Assembly: GCF_900089585.1 (NCBI RefSeq)
Contig: NZ_FLRH01000003.1
Span: 248,001-312,000, forward strand
Length of the DNA stretch: 64,000 nucleotides
Direction of reading: 5' to 3'
From: Micromonospora sediminicola
Lineage (GTDB): Bacteria > Actinomycetota > Actinomycetes > Mycobacteriales > Micromonosporaceae
In this document: piece after piece, positions 25,408-32,762 of the stretch
Layout of the letters: every line of letters starts with the position of its first letter
How positions within the stretch are numbered: position 1 is the stretch's first letter
Notes under the pieces: model-generated
Seen by the model: only the letters and a program-made list of their open reading frames with translations
Database searches by the model: none
Told to the model about the DNA's origin: nothing
Program-made: the position numbers and the translations under genes

Positions 25408-26463
25408 CTAGGCGGCCACCAGGTCGGCCACCACGCAGGCGATGTTGTCCGGCGCGCCCGCCGCGTACGCCAGGTCGACCAGGCGCCCGACGGCGCTCTC
25501 CGGGTCGTCCGCCCCGGCCAGGGCGGCGTGCACCGCCCCGGGGTCGACCACCGCCGACAGGCCGTCCGAGCAGAGCAGGTAGCGGTCGCCGGGCAGCGCG
25601 GTCCGCACCGCCAGGTCCGCCTCGACCTCGCCGCCCGCGCCGAGCGCCCGGGCCAGCAGCGCCCGCCGCGGGTGCGCGCCGGCCTCGGCCGGCGTGAGCC
25701 GACCCTGGTCGACGAGCGTCTGCACGTACGTGTGGTCCTGGGTGAGCCGGGACAGCTCACCGCCGCGCAGCAGGTAGGCCCGGCTGTCACCGACGTGCGC
25801 CAGCACGAGCCGGGTGCCGCGCCGCACGAGCGCGGTGAGCGTGCTGGCCGGCCGGTCGTCGCCGGCGGCGTGCCCGCGTACCGCCCGGTCGGCGCGGGTC
25901 ACCGCCCCGGCCAGCGCGGCGAGCAGGTCGGCCGCCGACGCGTCGGCCGGCTCCAGCGACCGCAGCGCGTCCACCGCGGCGGCGCTCGCGGCGGCCCCGG
26001 CCGGACCGCGTACGCCGTCGGCGACCGCGAGCAGCGTGTCGTCGGCGTACGCGGTGTCCTCGTTGGTGTCCCGGACCGTGCCGGTCTCGCACCGCACGGC
26101 GTACCGGAATCGGATGTCGGACATGGTGGAGCCCCTCTCGGTGAGCTGGTCGACGAGGAGCGCGACCGCCCGGCCGCGGGTCGCGGTGTCCGCGCTGACC
26201 CGCCGCCACCAGGCGTCCAACGCCTCGGCGGCGGCACCCGGCGGCAGGTCGCAGACGGTCGCGATCTCGGCCAACGGCATGCCGGCCCGGCGCAGCGCGG
26301 CGATCATCCGCGCCCGGTCGAGCTGCTCCGGCGCGTAGTAGCGGTAGCCTGAGTGCGGGTCCACCGCCGCCGGCGGCAGCAGGCCGGAGTCGTCGTAGAG
26401 CCGCAGCGCCTTGGGCGACAGGCGGGCCGCGCGGGCGAACGCCCCGATGGTCATCAGCCGCAC
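25408..26463 (-). CDS. MerR-type DNA-binding domain fused to a PP2C phosphatase
   Basis: A 351-residue fusion. Residues 1-75 are a MerR winged helix (MTIGAFARAARLSPKALRLYDDSGLL, SGYRYY, RARMIAALRRAGMPLAEI). A short helix (80-110) leads to a complete PP2C domain (about 115-350) with the metal-binding motifs RDTNEDTAY, LLAVADGVRG, HVGDSRAYLLR, LLCSDGLSAVV and DNIACVV. The GTG start at 26463 has GGAGGAG 6-9 nt upstream. It is more PstP-like than SpoIIE-like. The fusion suggests a regulator that links a small-molecule or stress signal to protein dephosphorylation. Confidence 0.85.
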   Translation of the reverse strand: MRLMTIGAFARAARLSPKALRLYDDSGLLPPAAVDPHSGYRYYAPEQLDRARMIAALRRAGMPLAEIATVCDLPPGAAAEALDAWWRRVSADTATRGRAVALLVDQLTERGSTMSDIRFRYAVRCETGTVRDTNEDTAYADDTLLAVADGVRGPAGAAASAAAVDALRSLEPADASAADLLAALAGAVTRADRAVRGHAAGDDRPASTLTALVRRGTRLVLAHVGDSRAYLLRGGELSRLTQDHTYVQTLVDQGRLTPAEAGAHPRRALLARALGAGGEVEADLAVRTALPGDRYLLCSDGLSAVVDPGAVHAALAGADDPESAVGRLVDLAYAAGAPDNIACVVADLVAA

Positions 26464-26533
26464 GGCGCCCTCCTCCTCGCGCCGGCCCTGGTGGCCGGCA
26501 CGGACCACGCTGGGCCCTGCCGCAGGGGACGGG

Positions 26534-27100
26534 TCAAGCCGCGACGGCCGCCAGCTTGGCCAGCATCCGGCCGAGGTGCGGCTCGACCGTGCCGGTCGGC
26601 GCGTCGGTCACCTCGACCGGGGTCCACCAGCGGACGCCCCGGAACTCGACCGGGTCGGGGGTGAACCGCTGGTCGCGGTGGGCGGTCAGCACGTACCAGA
26701 GGCTGACGTCGGTGTGCCGCTGCTCCGGCGGGCCGACGGTCTCGGTGACGGTGAGGAACGCCGGCCGCTCGCCGAACGGCGGCGCGAAGACGGCCGGCAC
26801 ACCCAGCTCCTCGCGCAGCTCGCGGCGCACCGTCTCGGCCGGGTGCTCGCCCGGCTCGACGTGGCCCCCGCTGGGCAGCCACATCCCGGCGAGGCGGTGG
26901 TCGACCAGCAGCACCGCGCCGTCGGACGGGTCGCGGAGCAGGAAGTAGGCGACCAGGTGCGGCGACGGGGTGCGCGGCTTGGCGCGGCGGAAGATGTCCT
27001 CCGTGCCGGCCAACCAGGCGAGCGCCACCTCTCGGTGTCGCGCCTCCAACTCGTCGCCCGGCGGCAGTTCCTCGACCACGGCCCTGATCTCGTCCCGCAT
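26534..27100 (-). CDS. Nudix hydrolase
   Basis: The 188-residue protein has the full Nudix box, spanning GGHVEPGEHPAETVRREL and REELGV (about 78-100), which binds Mg2+ and cleaves nucleoside diphosphate-X bonds. An N-terminal helical extension (1-45) precedes it. Nudix family proteins act on many substrates, such as oxidised nucleotides or ADP-ribose derivatives; the one here is not predictable. No Shine-Dalgarno is visible; a CACCAT box lies 7 nt before the ATG. The MerR-PP2C gene follows 70 bp downstream. Confidence 0.85.
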   Translation of the reverse strand: MRDEIRAVVEELPPGDELEARHREVALAWLAGTEDIFRRAKPRTPSPHLVAYFLLRDPSDGAVLLVDHRLAGMWLPSGGHVEPGEHPAETVRRELREELGVPAVFAPPFGERPAFLTVTETVGPPEQRHTDVSLWYVLTAHRDQRFTPDPVEFRGVRWWTPVEVTDAPTGTVEPHLGRMLAKLAAVAA

Positions 27101-27132
27101 CCCGCCGATGGTGCCAGCCGGGTACGACGCTG

Positions 27133-28026
27133 TCAGGCCGCCGGGGGCGGGTTGGCGTCGACCGCGGCGCGGACGAACTCGCGTACCCGGGTGGTGGTGT
27201 TGCTGGCCAGCCAGACCGGACCTCGGCGGATCGGCGGCGCGTCGTGGATCGGCACGTAGGCCAGGTCGGGCCGGGCGTGGTAGTGCCGGGTCCGCTCGCC
27301 GACCGGCAGGACCCCGCGGCCCAGCGCCACCAGCGCGAGCATCTCGGAGAACGTGCCGCCGGCCGGGCCCTTCGGCACCGGCCGGCCCGCCGGGGTCCGG
27401 TCCGGCGTGCGGTCCTGCTTGAACGCGGCCGACGTGACCGCCGGGTACTGCACCACCGGATGGTCGCCGAGCACCTCCAGCGACACGGACTCCGCGCGGG
27501 CCAGCGGGTGGTCCGCGGCCACCGCGAGCATCCGGCGCTCGTGCAGCAGCGCCGGGCCGTTCGCCATGCCGTCGAACGGGTACGCGGCGACCAGCACGTC
27601 GATCGTGCCGTCCACCAGGCTCGACCGGGTGGTGGCCAGCGGGGCCTCGTGCACGTGCACCGCGCAGTCCGGATGCCGTTCGGTGAACCGGGCCACGGCG
27701 CGGAGCAGCACCGGGGCGGCGGACTCGCCCACGTACGCCACGCGCAGCTCGCCGGTGAGCCCACGACCGGCGTCGACGGCCCGCTGGACGGCCTCCTCGA
27801 TGCCGGCCACCAGCGGGCGCATCTCCTCGGCCAGGCGGGCGCCGATCGGGGTGAGCCGGACGACCCGGCTGGTGCGCTCGAACAGCGGCGCGCCGATCCG
27901 CCGCTCCAGCCGGCGCACCACGTGGCTGATCCGCCCGGTGGTCACGCCCAGCCGCTCGGCGGTGCGCCCGAAGTGCAGCTCGGAGGCCAGGGTCAGGAAC
28001 GCCTCGATCTCGTACCGCTCCAGCAC
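27133..28026 (-). CDS. LysR-family transcriptional regulator
   Basis: The 297-residue protein has a LysR helix-turn-helix (about 1-60: EIEAFLTLASELHFGRTAERLGVTTGRISHVVRRLER) and a periplasmic-binding-type effector domain (about 90-290). The start is taken at GTG 28026, which begins the helix-turn-helix at the usual place; a frame to 28182 would run through the divergent promoter. It is divergent from the VOC gene, and the inverted repeat at 28039-28059 lies just before its start. It probably controls itself and the VOC gene. Confidence 0.85.
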   Translation of the reverse strand: MLERYEIEAFLTLASELHFGRTAERLGVTTGRISHVVRRLERRIGAPLFERTSRVVRLTPIGARLAEEMRPLVAGIEEAVQRAVDAGRGLTGELRVAYVGESAAPVLLRAVARFTERHPDCAVHVHEAPLATTRSSLVDGTIDVLVAAYPFDGMANGPALLHERRMLAVAADHPLARAESVSLEVLGDHPVVQYPAVTSAAFKQDRTPDRTPAGRPVPKGPAGGTFSEMLALVALGRGVLPVGERTRHYHARPDLAYVPIHDAPPIRRGPVWLASNTTTRVREFVRAAVDANPPPAA

Positions 28027-28038
28027 CCGGCGCTCCCG

Positions 28039-28059
28039 TCGTTGACTCCCGGTCAACGA
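28039..28059. promoter_or_regulatory. Inverted repeat between LysR and VOC genes, operator candidate
   Basis: TCGTTGAC (28039-28046) and GTCAACGA (28052-28059) are exact 8-bp arms 5 nt apart. The TTGAC in it could also be a -35. It sits 12 bp before the lysR start and 83 bp before the VOC start. Confidence 0.55.
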
Positions 28060-28141
28060 TGGTAGTGCGATCGGGGCTTGGTCACGCGCCCGCCTCCGAC
28101 CAGGCTCGACGGTGTTCCCACACACGATCCAGGAGGATCTG

Positions 28142-28534
28142 ATGACGATGCGCGTGACCGGGTTCGACCACCTGGTGCTCACGGTGAGCGACGTCGAACG
28201 CTCCCTCGACTTCTACTGCGGCACGCTCGGGCTGGCCCCGGTGCGCGTCGACCGCTGGCGCGCCGGGGAGGTGCCCTTCCCGTCGGTACGCGTCGACGCC
28301 GGCACCATCGTCGACCTGGTCCGGGGCGATCCGGGCGGCTCCACCATGGACCACTTCTGCCTGGTGGTGGAGCCGATCGACTGGCAGCCGGTGGTCGAGT
28401 CGGGCGTGTTCACCGTGCTGACCGGGCCGGTGCCGCGCTTCGGGGCCCGGGGCACCGGCACCTCGATCTACGTCCGCGACCCCGACGGCAACACCGTCGA
28501 ACTGCGCACCTACCCGCCGGGCGGGGTTGGCTAG
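28142..28534 (+). CDS. VOC-superfamily protein (glyoxalase/dioxygenase fold)
   Basis: The 130-residue protein has the two beta-alpha-beta-beta-beta modules of the vicinal oxygen chelate fold: GFDHLVLTVSDVERSLDFY and MDHFCLVVEPIDW, ending with TSIYVRDPDGNTVELRTYP. The metal ligands expected for the family (His in FDH, His in MDH, Glu in VELR) are present. AGGAGGA precedes the ATG by 5-8 nt. The substrate is unknown. It is the likely target of the divergent LysR regulator. Confidence 0.85.
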   Translation: MTMRVTGFDHLVLTVSDVERSLDFYCGTLGLAPVRVDRWRAGEVPFPSVRVDAGTIVDLVRGDPGGSTMDHFCLVVEPIDWQPVVESGVFTVLTGPVPRFGARGTGTSIYVRDPDGNTVELRTYPPGGVG

Positions 28535-28537
28535 CCT
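28532..28537 (+). promoter_or_regulatory. -10 box TAGCCT of the GNAT gene, leaderless
   Basis: TAGCCT overlaps the VOC stop codon and lies 6 nt before the GTG at 28544. The GNAT gene may be read both from this box and by read-through. Confidence 0.35.
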
Positions 28538-28543
28538 GGCGCG

Positions 28544-29041
28544 GTGCCGCAGCTCGAACGCCTCGCCGCCCGCCACGCGTATCTCGTCTACCGGTTCGAG
28601 TGGCAGAACCGGGCCTACTTCGCCCGGTACGTTCCCGACCGTGGTGACGACTACTTCGACGAGTTCGCCGACCGGCAGGTGGCGTTGCTCCTGGAGCAGG
28701 ACCGGGGCACGTGCCACTTCCACGTGCTGGTGGACGACGACGGCTGGGTGATCGGACGGTTCAACCTGGTCGACGTGGCCGACGGAAGCGCCGAGCTGGG
28801 CTACCGGGTGGCCGAACGCGCCGCCGGGCGCGGCGTCGCCCAGGAGGGCGTCCGGCGCGTCTGCGAGCTGGCCCGCGACGCGCACGGCCTGCGCCGCCTG
28901 GTCGCCTCGGCGGCGCTGGCGAACCCCGCCTCGCTGGCCGTGCTCCGGCGTACCGGGTTCGTGCCGGACGGCGAGGTGGACCTGGGCGGCGAGCCGGGGC
29001 TGCGCCACGTCCTCGACCTGACCCGGTGGTCTCCGGTCTGA
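28544..29041 (+). CDS. GNAT-family N-acetyltransferase
   Basis: The 165-residue protein has the GNAT fold of the RimJ/RimL type. Strand beta4 reads GSAELGYRVAERAAGRGVAQEGVRRV, where the pyrophosphate-binding loop Q/R-x-x-G-x-G/A is RAAGRGVAQ. It is followed by LRRLVASAALANPASLAVLRRTGFVPDG, the family end. It starts at GTG 28544, 9 bp after the VOC stop. The acceptor (protein N-terminus, amino acid or drug) is not deducible. Confidence 0.85.
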   Translation: MPQLERLAARHAYLVYRFEWQNRAYFARYVPDRGDDYFDEFADRQVALLLEQDRGTCHFHVLVDDDGWVIGRFNLVDVADGSAELGYRVAERAAGRGVAQEGVRRVCELARDAHGLRRLVASAALANPASLAVLRRTGFVPDGEVDLGGEPGLRHVLDLTRWSPV

Positions 29042-29066
29042 CCGGGGCGGCCGTGCGCCGCTCCGG

Positions 29067-29228
29067 TCACGGTACGCCGTCCAGTTCCGCCACGGTCGAC
29101 GCGGTCAGCCCGTCCTCCCGTAACTCCATCACGGCGGTGTGGACGTAGCCGTCCCCGTACGGATCGACGGGCGGGTGCACGGTCCACCGGGGGCCCGCAC
29201 CGCGATCCAGGACGTACGGTTCCTTCAT
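29067..29228 (-). CDS. Hypothetical protein, 53 aa
   Basis: A short acidic frame, MKEPYVLDRG to TVAELDGVP, with a GYVHTAVMELREDGLTAS middle. The ATG at 29228 has only a weak AGGG upstream. The amino-acid composition looks like real coding sequence, with two predicted strands and a helix, but no family is recognised. The 25 bp to the convergent GNAT stop and the map terminator on the other side leave it as a single-gene unit. An upstream ATG at 29267 is the alternative start. Confidence 0.45.
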   Translation of the reverse strand: MKEPYVLDRGAGPRWTVHPPVDPYGDGYVHTAVMELREDGLTASTVAELDGVP

Positions 29229-29255
29229 GGCCCTATGATCCACACCAGACCGCCG

Positions 29256-29293
29256 AGGTGGCGGCATCCAACGGGCCGCGACCCCGCCACCTC
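29256..29293 (-). terminator. Terminator of map
   Basis: A 10-bp stem (GAGGTGGCGG at 29256-29265 with CCGCCACCTC at 29284-29293) and 18-nt loop, 39 bp past the map stop. Confidence 0.55.
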
Positions 29294-29331
29294 CCCGAGC
29301 TGGAGTCGATCAAACGCGCCGGTGGATGCCG

Positions 29332-30102
29332 TCAGGCGGGGCGGCGGGTCAGGACGCGGGGTCCGGCCTCGGTGATCGCGACCGTGTGCTCGGAGTGGGC
29401 GGTGCGGGAGCCGTCGGCCGAGCGGATCGTCCAGCCGTCCTCGTCGAACTTGATCTTGTCGGTGGTGCGGCAGAACCAGGGCTCGATGGCGATGGTGAGG
29501 CCGGGGTCGAGCCGCAGGCCACGGCGGGGACGGCCACTGTTGGCCACGTGTGGGGCCTCGTGCATGGTACGGCCGATCCCGTGGCCGCCGAACTCGCCGT
29601 TGACGCCGTAGCCGTAGGAGCCGGCGACCTCGCCGATGGCGGCGGAGACGTCACCGAGGCGGGCGCCCGGCCGGGCGGCGGCGATGGCGGCCTCCAGCGC
29701 GACCTCGGTGGCCTCGATCAGCTTCAGGTCGGCCGGGTCGGGGGTGCCGACGACGACGGAGAGCGCGGAGTCGGCGACCCAGCCGTCGATGCCGACGGCC
29801 ATGTCGATGCTGAGCAGGTCACCGTCGCGGAGGACGTAGTCGTGCGGGAGGCCGTGCAGCACCGCGTCGTTGACCGACAGGCACAGCACGTTGCGGAACG
29901 GGCCGCGGCCGAACGACGGGGCGTAGTCCCAGTAGCAGGACTCGGCGCCGCGCTCCTTGATCCGCCGCCGGGCGAGGTGTTCGAGGTCCATCAGGTTCAC
30001 GCCGACGTCGACGACGGCGCCCAGCTCGGCGAGCAGCTCGCCGACGAACTGGCCGGTCACCGCCATCCGGTCGATCTCCTCGACGGACTTCAGCTCGATC
30101 AC
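29332..30102 (-). CDS. map: Type I methionine aminopeptidase
   Basis: MetAP removes the initiator methionine from nascent proteins. The 256-residue protein shows all five metal ligands in their usual motifs: SIDMAVGIDGWVADSA (two Asp), GGHGIGRTMHE (His), TIAIEPWF (Glu) and SEHTVAIT (Glu). The N-terminus is the short bacterial type without the SH3-binding extension. GTG 30102 has GGGAGG 6 nt upstream. Actinobacteria usually have another map near secY/adk, so this may be the second copy. It is divergent from an XRE regulator with a shared palindrome at 30124-30137. Confidence 0.93.
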   Translation of the reverse strand: MIELKSVEEIDRMAVTGQFVGELLAELGAVVDVGVNLMDLEHLARRRIKERGAESCYWDYAPSFGRGPFRNVLCLSVNDAVLHGLPHDYVLRDGDLLSIDMAVGIDGWVADSALSVVVGTPDPADLKLIEATEVALEAAIAAARPGARLGDVSAAIGEVAGSYGYGVNGEFGGHGIGRTMHEAPHVANSGRPRRGLRLDPGLTIAIEPWFCRTTDKIKFDEDGWTIRSADGSRTAHSEHTVAITEAGPRVLTRRPA

Positions 30103-30123
30103 GACAGCCTCCCTCTCCGATGC

Positions 30124-30137
30124 GGTATTTTTATACC
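30124..30137. promoter_or_regulatory. Palindrome GGTATTTTTATACC in the map/XRE divergent promoter
   Basis: Arms GGTAT and ATACC around TTTT. On the minus strand it contains TATAAA, a good -10 for map with a leader of about 20 nt. On the plus strand TATACC would be a -10 for the XRE gene. The site is central in the 77-bp gap. Confidence 0.55.
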
Positions 30138-30179
30138 ACGCCGGCCCGGCGCCGCCTCCTGGAGGGATATCCTGCTCGC

Positions 30180-30446
30180 ATGGTTCGCCAACCGCTCACC
30201 GCCGAACAGATCGCCGCGGGCCAACGCCTCGGGGTCGCGCTCCGGGCCGCGCGCGCCGGGCGCAGCCTGGGCGAGGTGGCGCTGGCGGCCGGCATCTCCC
30301 CCGAGACGCTGCGCAAGATCGAGGCGGGCCGTCTCCCCGCGCCGGCGTTCGGCACGGTGGTCTGCCTCAGCCAGGCCCTCGGCGTCCCGCTCGCCGAGCT
30401 GGCCGACGTCTGGCTGGCCGACATGCCCGTCCGCCAGGCATCCTGA
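30180..30446 (+). CDS. XRE-family helix-turn-helix regulator, 88 aa
   Basis: The 88-residue single-domain protein has a Cro/CI-type helix-turn-helix (about 10-65: RLGVALRAARAGRSLGEVALAAGISPETLRKIEAGR). GGAGGG precedes the ATG at 30180 by about 12 nt. It has no sensory domain, so it probably binds DNA as a dimer, with activity set by its amount or by a partner. It is divergent from map. I recall this pair recurring in related genomes, but cannot check it here. Confidence 0.8.
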   Translation: MVRQPLTAEQIAAGQRLGVALRAARAGRSLGEVALAAGISPETLRKIEAGRLPAPAFGTVVCLSQALGVPLAELADVWLADMPVRQAS

Positions 30447-30548
30447 CGCCCGACCGGTCAGCACCGGGTGGGCGGCGCGGGCGTCGACGTCGGTGGGTTC
30501 CGCGAAAATCGCGTTGTCGGCCCCGGCGTGGGCTGCGACGCTCTGGTG

Positions 30549-31511
30549 GTGATCGACAAGCCAGACGTCGACGAGCGGGCGCTGGCCGCCACGGTGAGTG
30601 CCGCGTGGGCCGTGGACGTCGCCGAGCTTGCGTTCCTGCCGGTCGGGCTCGACGGGCACGCCTGGGCCTACCGGGTCGACACCGCCCACGGCCAGCGCTA
30701 CTTCCTGAAACTGCGGCACGGCGCGTTCACCCGGGCGGCCGTCCTGCTGCCGGGCTTCCTCCGCGCGCGCGGCATCCGGCAGGTCGTCGCGCCGATCGAC
30801 CCGCCCGGCGGCACCGGCCACGCGTTCGGGGACTACCGGCTGTTGCTCTACCCGTTCCACGACGGCGGCAGCCTCTGGAGCCGCGGACTCACCGACCGGC
30901 AGTGGACCGAGTACGGCGAGTTCCTGGGCCGGCTGCACACCGTCGCGCCGAGCGCCGAGGTCGCGGCGGCGCTACCGGTCGAGACGTACCGGTCGGGCGC
31001 GGGCAACCGGCTGCGGGCCCTGAGCGGTCAGGCCGCGGCGAGCCCCGACCTGGGCGGGTTCTGGGACCGGTACGGCGACGCGCTGCACCGGCTGTCGGCA
31101 CTGGTCGACGACCTCGCCGCCCGGGTCCCCCGGGGTCGACACGTCATCTGCCACGCCGACATCCACCCCGGCAACCTGATCGCCGACGGCGCCGGTCCCC
31201 TGCACGTCGTGGACTGGGACGCGCCGATCCTCGCGCCGCGCGAGCGCGACCTGATGTTCGTCCTCAGCCAGGACTTCGGCGACCACCCGGTCGACGCGCG
31301 CCGCGCCGACCTCTTCCGTCGCGGCTACGGCCCGTGGGAGCCCGACCCGACGACGCTGAGCTACTACCGCGGGGAGCGGCACCTCGACGACGTCGCCGCG
31401 TTCCTCGACAGCATCCTCAACTCGGGCGGCGGCCCGGAATCCCGCGCCAACGACCTGCACTGGCTGACCCGCATCGCCGAGACCGTCGCCCACCCCGACT
31501 ACGCGCCCTGA
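30549..31511 (+). CDS. Aminoglycoside phosphotransferase-fold kinase (APH family)
   Basis: The 320-residue protein has an APH/choline-kinase fold. The catalytic loop is HVICHADIHPGNLI (His, Asp and Asn), followed by the metal-binding LHVVDWDAPILAPRERDL. YRLLLYPFHDGGSL resembles the hinge region. Two adjacent GTG codons (30546, 30549) open the frame with no strong ribosome binding site, so the start is uncertain. It could phosphorylate a sugar, amino alcohol or antibiotic; resistance cannot be claimed from sequence. Confidence 0.75.
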   Translation: MIDKPDVDERALAATVSAAWAVDVAELAFLPVGLDGHAWAYRVDTAHGQRYFLKLRHGAFTRAAVLLPGFLRARGIRQVVAPIDPPGGTGHAFGDYRLLLYPFHDGGSLWSRGLTDRQWTEYGEFLGRLHTVAPSAEVAAALPVETYRSGAGNRLRALSGQAAASPDLGGFWDRYGDALHRLSALVDDLAARVPRGRHVICHADIHPGNLIADGAGPLHVVDWDAPILAPRERDLMFVLSQDFGDHPVDARRADLFRRGYGPWEPDPTTLSYYRGERHLDDVAAFLDSILNSGGGPESRANDLHWLTRIAETVAHPDYAP

Positions 31512-31593
31512 CCCACGCGGAAAACCGTTGGCGGCCCTCGGCGGCCACTGCTACGGTGCCGGAGGCCGTGCAGCTGACGAGGAGGTGGTACCC

Positions 31594-31644
31594 GTGAACG
31601 TATCGACGTGGGTGCTCCCCTCCGGGGTCACGGTCGGGCGATAG
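31594..31644 (+). CDS. Leader peptide, 16 aa, upstream of the alpha/beta hydrolase
   Basis: A GTG-started frame of 16 codons encodes NVSTWVLPSGVTVGR after the start, ending in TAG. GAGGAGG lies 7 nt before it, the best ribosome binding site for 300 bp on either side. It ends 43 bp before the hydrolase start, and a stem-loop lies in between. It has one Trp and no run of one amino acid, so a classical attenuator is not clear; translational coupling is possible. Confidence 0.45.
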   Translation: MNVSTWVLPSGVTVGR

Positions 31645-31645
31645 G

Positions 31646-31686
31646 TCGTCCGGGAGCGCCGTTCAGCGCACTCCCGAAAGGCACGA
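31646..31686 (+). promoter_or_regulatory. Stem-loop between leader peptide and hydrolase gene
   Basis: CGGGAGCGC (31651-31659) pairs with GCG (31666-31668) and CTCCCG (31671-31676) with a CA bulge. Outer GTCGT and ACGAC (31646-31650, 31682-31686) can close it. The hydrolase ribosome binding site GAAAGG (31676-31681) lies inside the outer stem. Confidence 0.4.
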
Positions 31687-31687
31687 C

Positions 31688-32428
31688 GTGCGATTCATCT
31701 CCGAACGACGCCTCGACGACGGCGTACGCGAGCGCGAGTTCACCCTCGACGAGATCCCCGGCATCCTGTGGACGCCACCGACGGCATCCGGGCCGACGCC
31801 GCTGATCCTGCAGGGCCACCCCGGCGACCTGCGCCGGATGTACCCGCGCCTGGCGGCCCGGGCCCGGCACGCCGCGGCGGCGGGCTACGCCTCGGCCACC
31901 CTCGAACTGCCCGGCGCCGGCGACCGGCCCCGTTCCGCCGCCGCCGACCAGGCCCGCGTCGACCTGCGCCGCGCGATCCAGGCCGGCGAGCCGGTCGCCG
32001 ACGAGATCGTCGAACGGCTCGTCCTCCCCCTGGTCGACCAGGCGGTCCCCGAGTGGCGCGTCGCCCTCGACGCGCTCCTCGCGCTGCCCGAGATCGACGG
32101 CCCGGTCGGCTACGCGGGCGGCGTGATCGCCATCGGCGTCCGGCTGGCGGTGGTCGAGCCGCGTATCTCGGCCGCCGCGCTGTTCGCCGGCAGCTACGTG
32201 CCCCGCGTGATGTTCGAGGAGGCGCGGCAGGTCACCATCCCGCTGCTGGTCCTGCTGCAGTGGGACGACGAGGGCAACGACCGGCAGTTGGCGCTGGACC
32301 TGTTCGACGCGTTCGGCTCCCGGGAGAAGACGCTGCACGCCAACATGGGCGGGCACACCGGCATCCCGGCACACGAGGGCGACGACGGGAACCGGTTCTT
32401 CGCCCGACACCTGAGGGCCGCCGGGTGA
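31688..32428 (+). CDS. Alpha/beta-hydrolase fold protein with nucleophile replaced by Ala
   Basis: The 246-residue protein has the fold of short dienelactone-hydrolase-like proteins: PLILQGHPGD (oxyanion region), the helix and strand pattern, and LLVLLQWDDEGNDRQ (acid) and MGGHTGIPAHE (His). At the nucleophile elbow it reads GPVGYAGGVIAIG, where the family pattern is G-x-S-x-G; residue 143 is Ala (GCG, 32114-32116), one base from Ser (TCG). As read, it should not form a normal acyl-enzyme. It could be a pseudo-enzyme or ligand-binding protein. GTG start with GAAAGG 6 nt upstream. Confidence 0.75.
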   Translation: MRFISERRLDDGVREREFTLDEIPGILWTPPTASGPTPLILQGHPGDLRRMYPRLAARARHAAAAGYASATLELPGAGDRPRSAAADQARVDLRRAIQAGEPVADEIVERLVLPLVDQAVPEWRVALDALLALPEIDGPVGYAGGVIAIGVRLAVVEPRISAAALFAGSYVPRVMFEEARQVTIPLLVLLQWDDEGNDRQLALDLFDAFGSREKTLHANMGGHTGIPAHEGDDGNRFFARHLRAAG

Positions 32429-32441
32429 GGTGAGCCGACAT

Positions 32442-32483
32442 CGAAGGCCCTGACCCGGATTCACGTCCTGGCCAGGGCCTTCG
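32442..32483. terminator. Bidirectional terminator, hydrolase and tRNA-Gly
   Basis: Perfect 11-bp stem CGAAGGCCCTG (32442-32452) with CAGGGCCTTCG (32473-32483) between the hydrolase stop and the 3' end of tRNA-Gly on the other strand. Confidence 0.75.
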
Positions 32484-32486
32484 TGC

Positions 32487-32560
32487 TGGAGCGGGTGACG
32501 GGAATCGAACCCGCACTGTCAGCTTGGGAAGCTGATGTTCTGCCATTGAACTACACCCGC
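32487..32560 (-). tRNA. tRNA-Gly (CCC)
   Basis: On the minus strand the 71-nt body starts GCGGGTG and ends CACCCGC, then discriminator T and an encoded CCA (32487-32489). The anticodon stem is TCAGC/GCTGA with loop TTCCCAA, giving anticodon CCC. The T loop GTTCGATTC and D-arm AGTTCAATGGC..GAAC fit. It reads the GGG codon. A -10 TACAGT lies 10 nt before the 5' end at 32571-32576. Confidence 0.95.
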
Positions 32561-32570
32561 AGGCGGCACC

Positions 32571-32576
32571 ACTGTA
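32571..32576 (-). promoter_or_regulatory. -10 box of tRNA-Gly
   Basis: On the minus strand TACAGT lies 10 nt upstream of the mature 5' end. No good -35 is seen. Confidence 0.35.
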
Positions 32577-32642
32577 CCTGAGGTCACCACTCCCGTGCAC
32601 CCAGGCACCCCCGCCCCGCCGTCGGGCAGGAGTGGATCAAGG

Positions 32643-32662
32643 ATGTTGCGTGCCGGCAACAT
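32643..32662. promoter_or_regulatory. Inverted repeat upstream of the metalloprotease, operator candidate
   Basis: ATGTTGC (32643-32649) and GCAACAT (32656-32662) are exact 7-bp arms 6 nt apart. It lies 100 bp before the protease ATG and may overlap its promoter. Confidence 0.4.
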
Positions 32663-32762
32663 ATGGGCGTTCTCAAATCCGTCGATGGGATGTAACGTCT
32701 GCTCCACGTTTCCGACCCGGCGTGACACACCCCCTGCCACGCCGTCAGAAAGAGGTGGGCCC

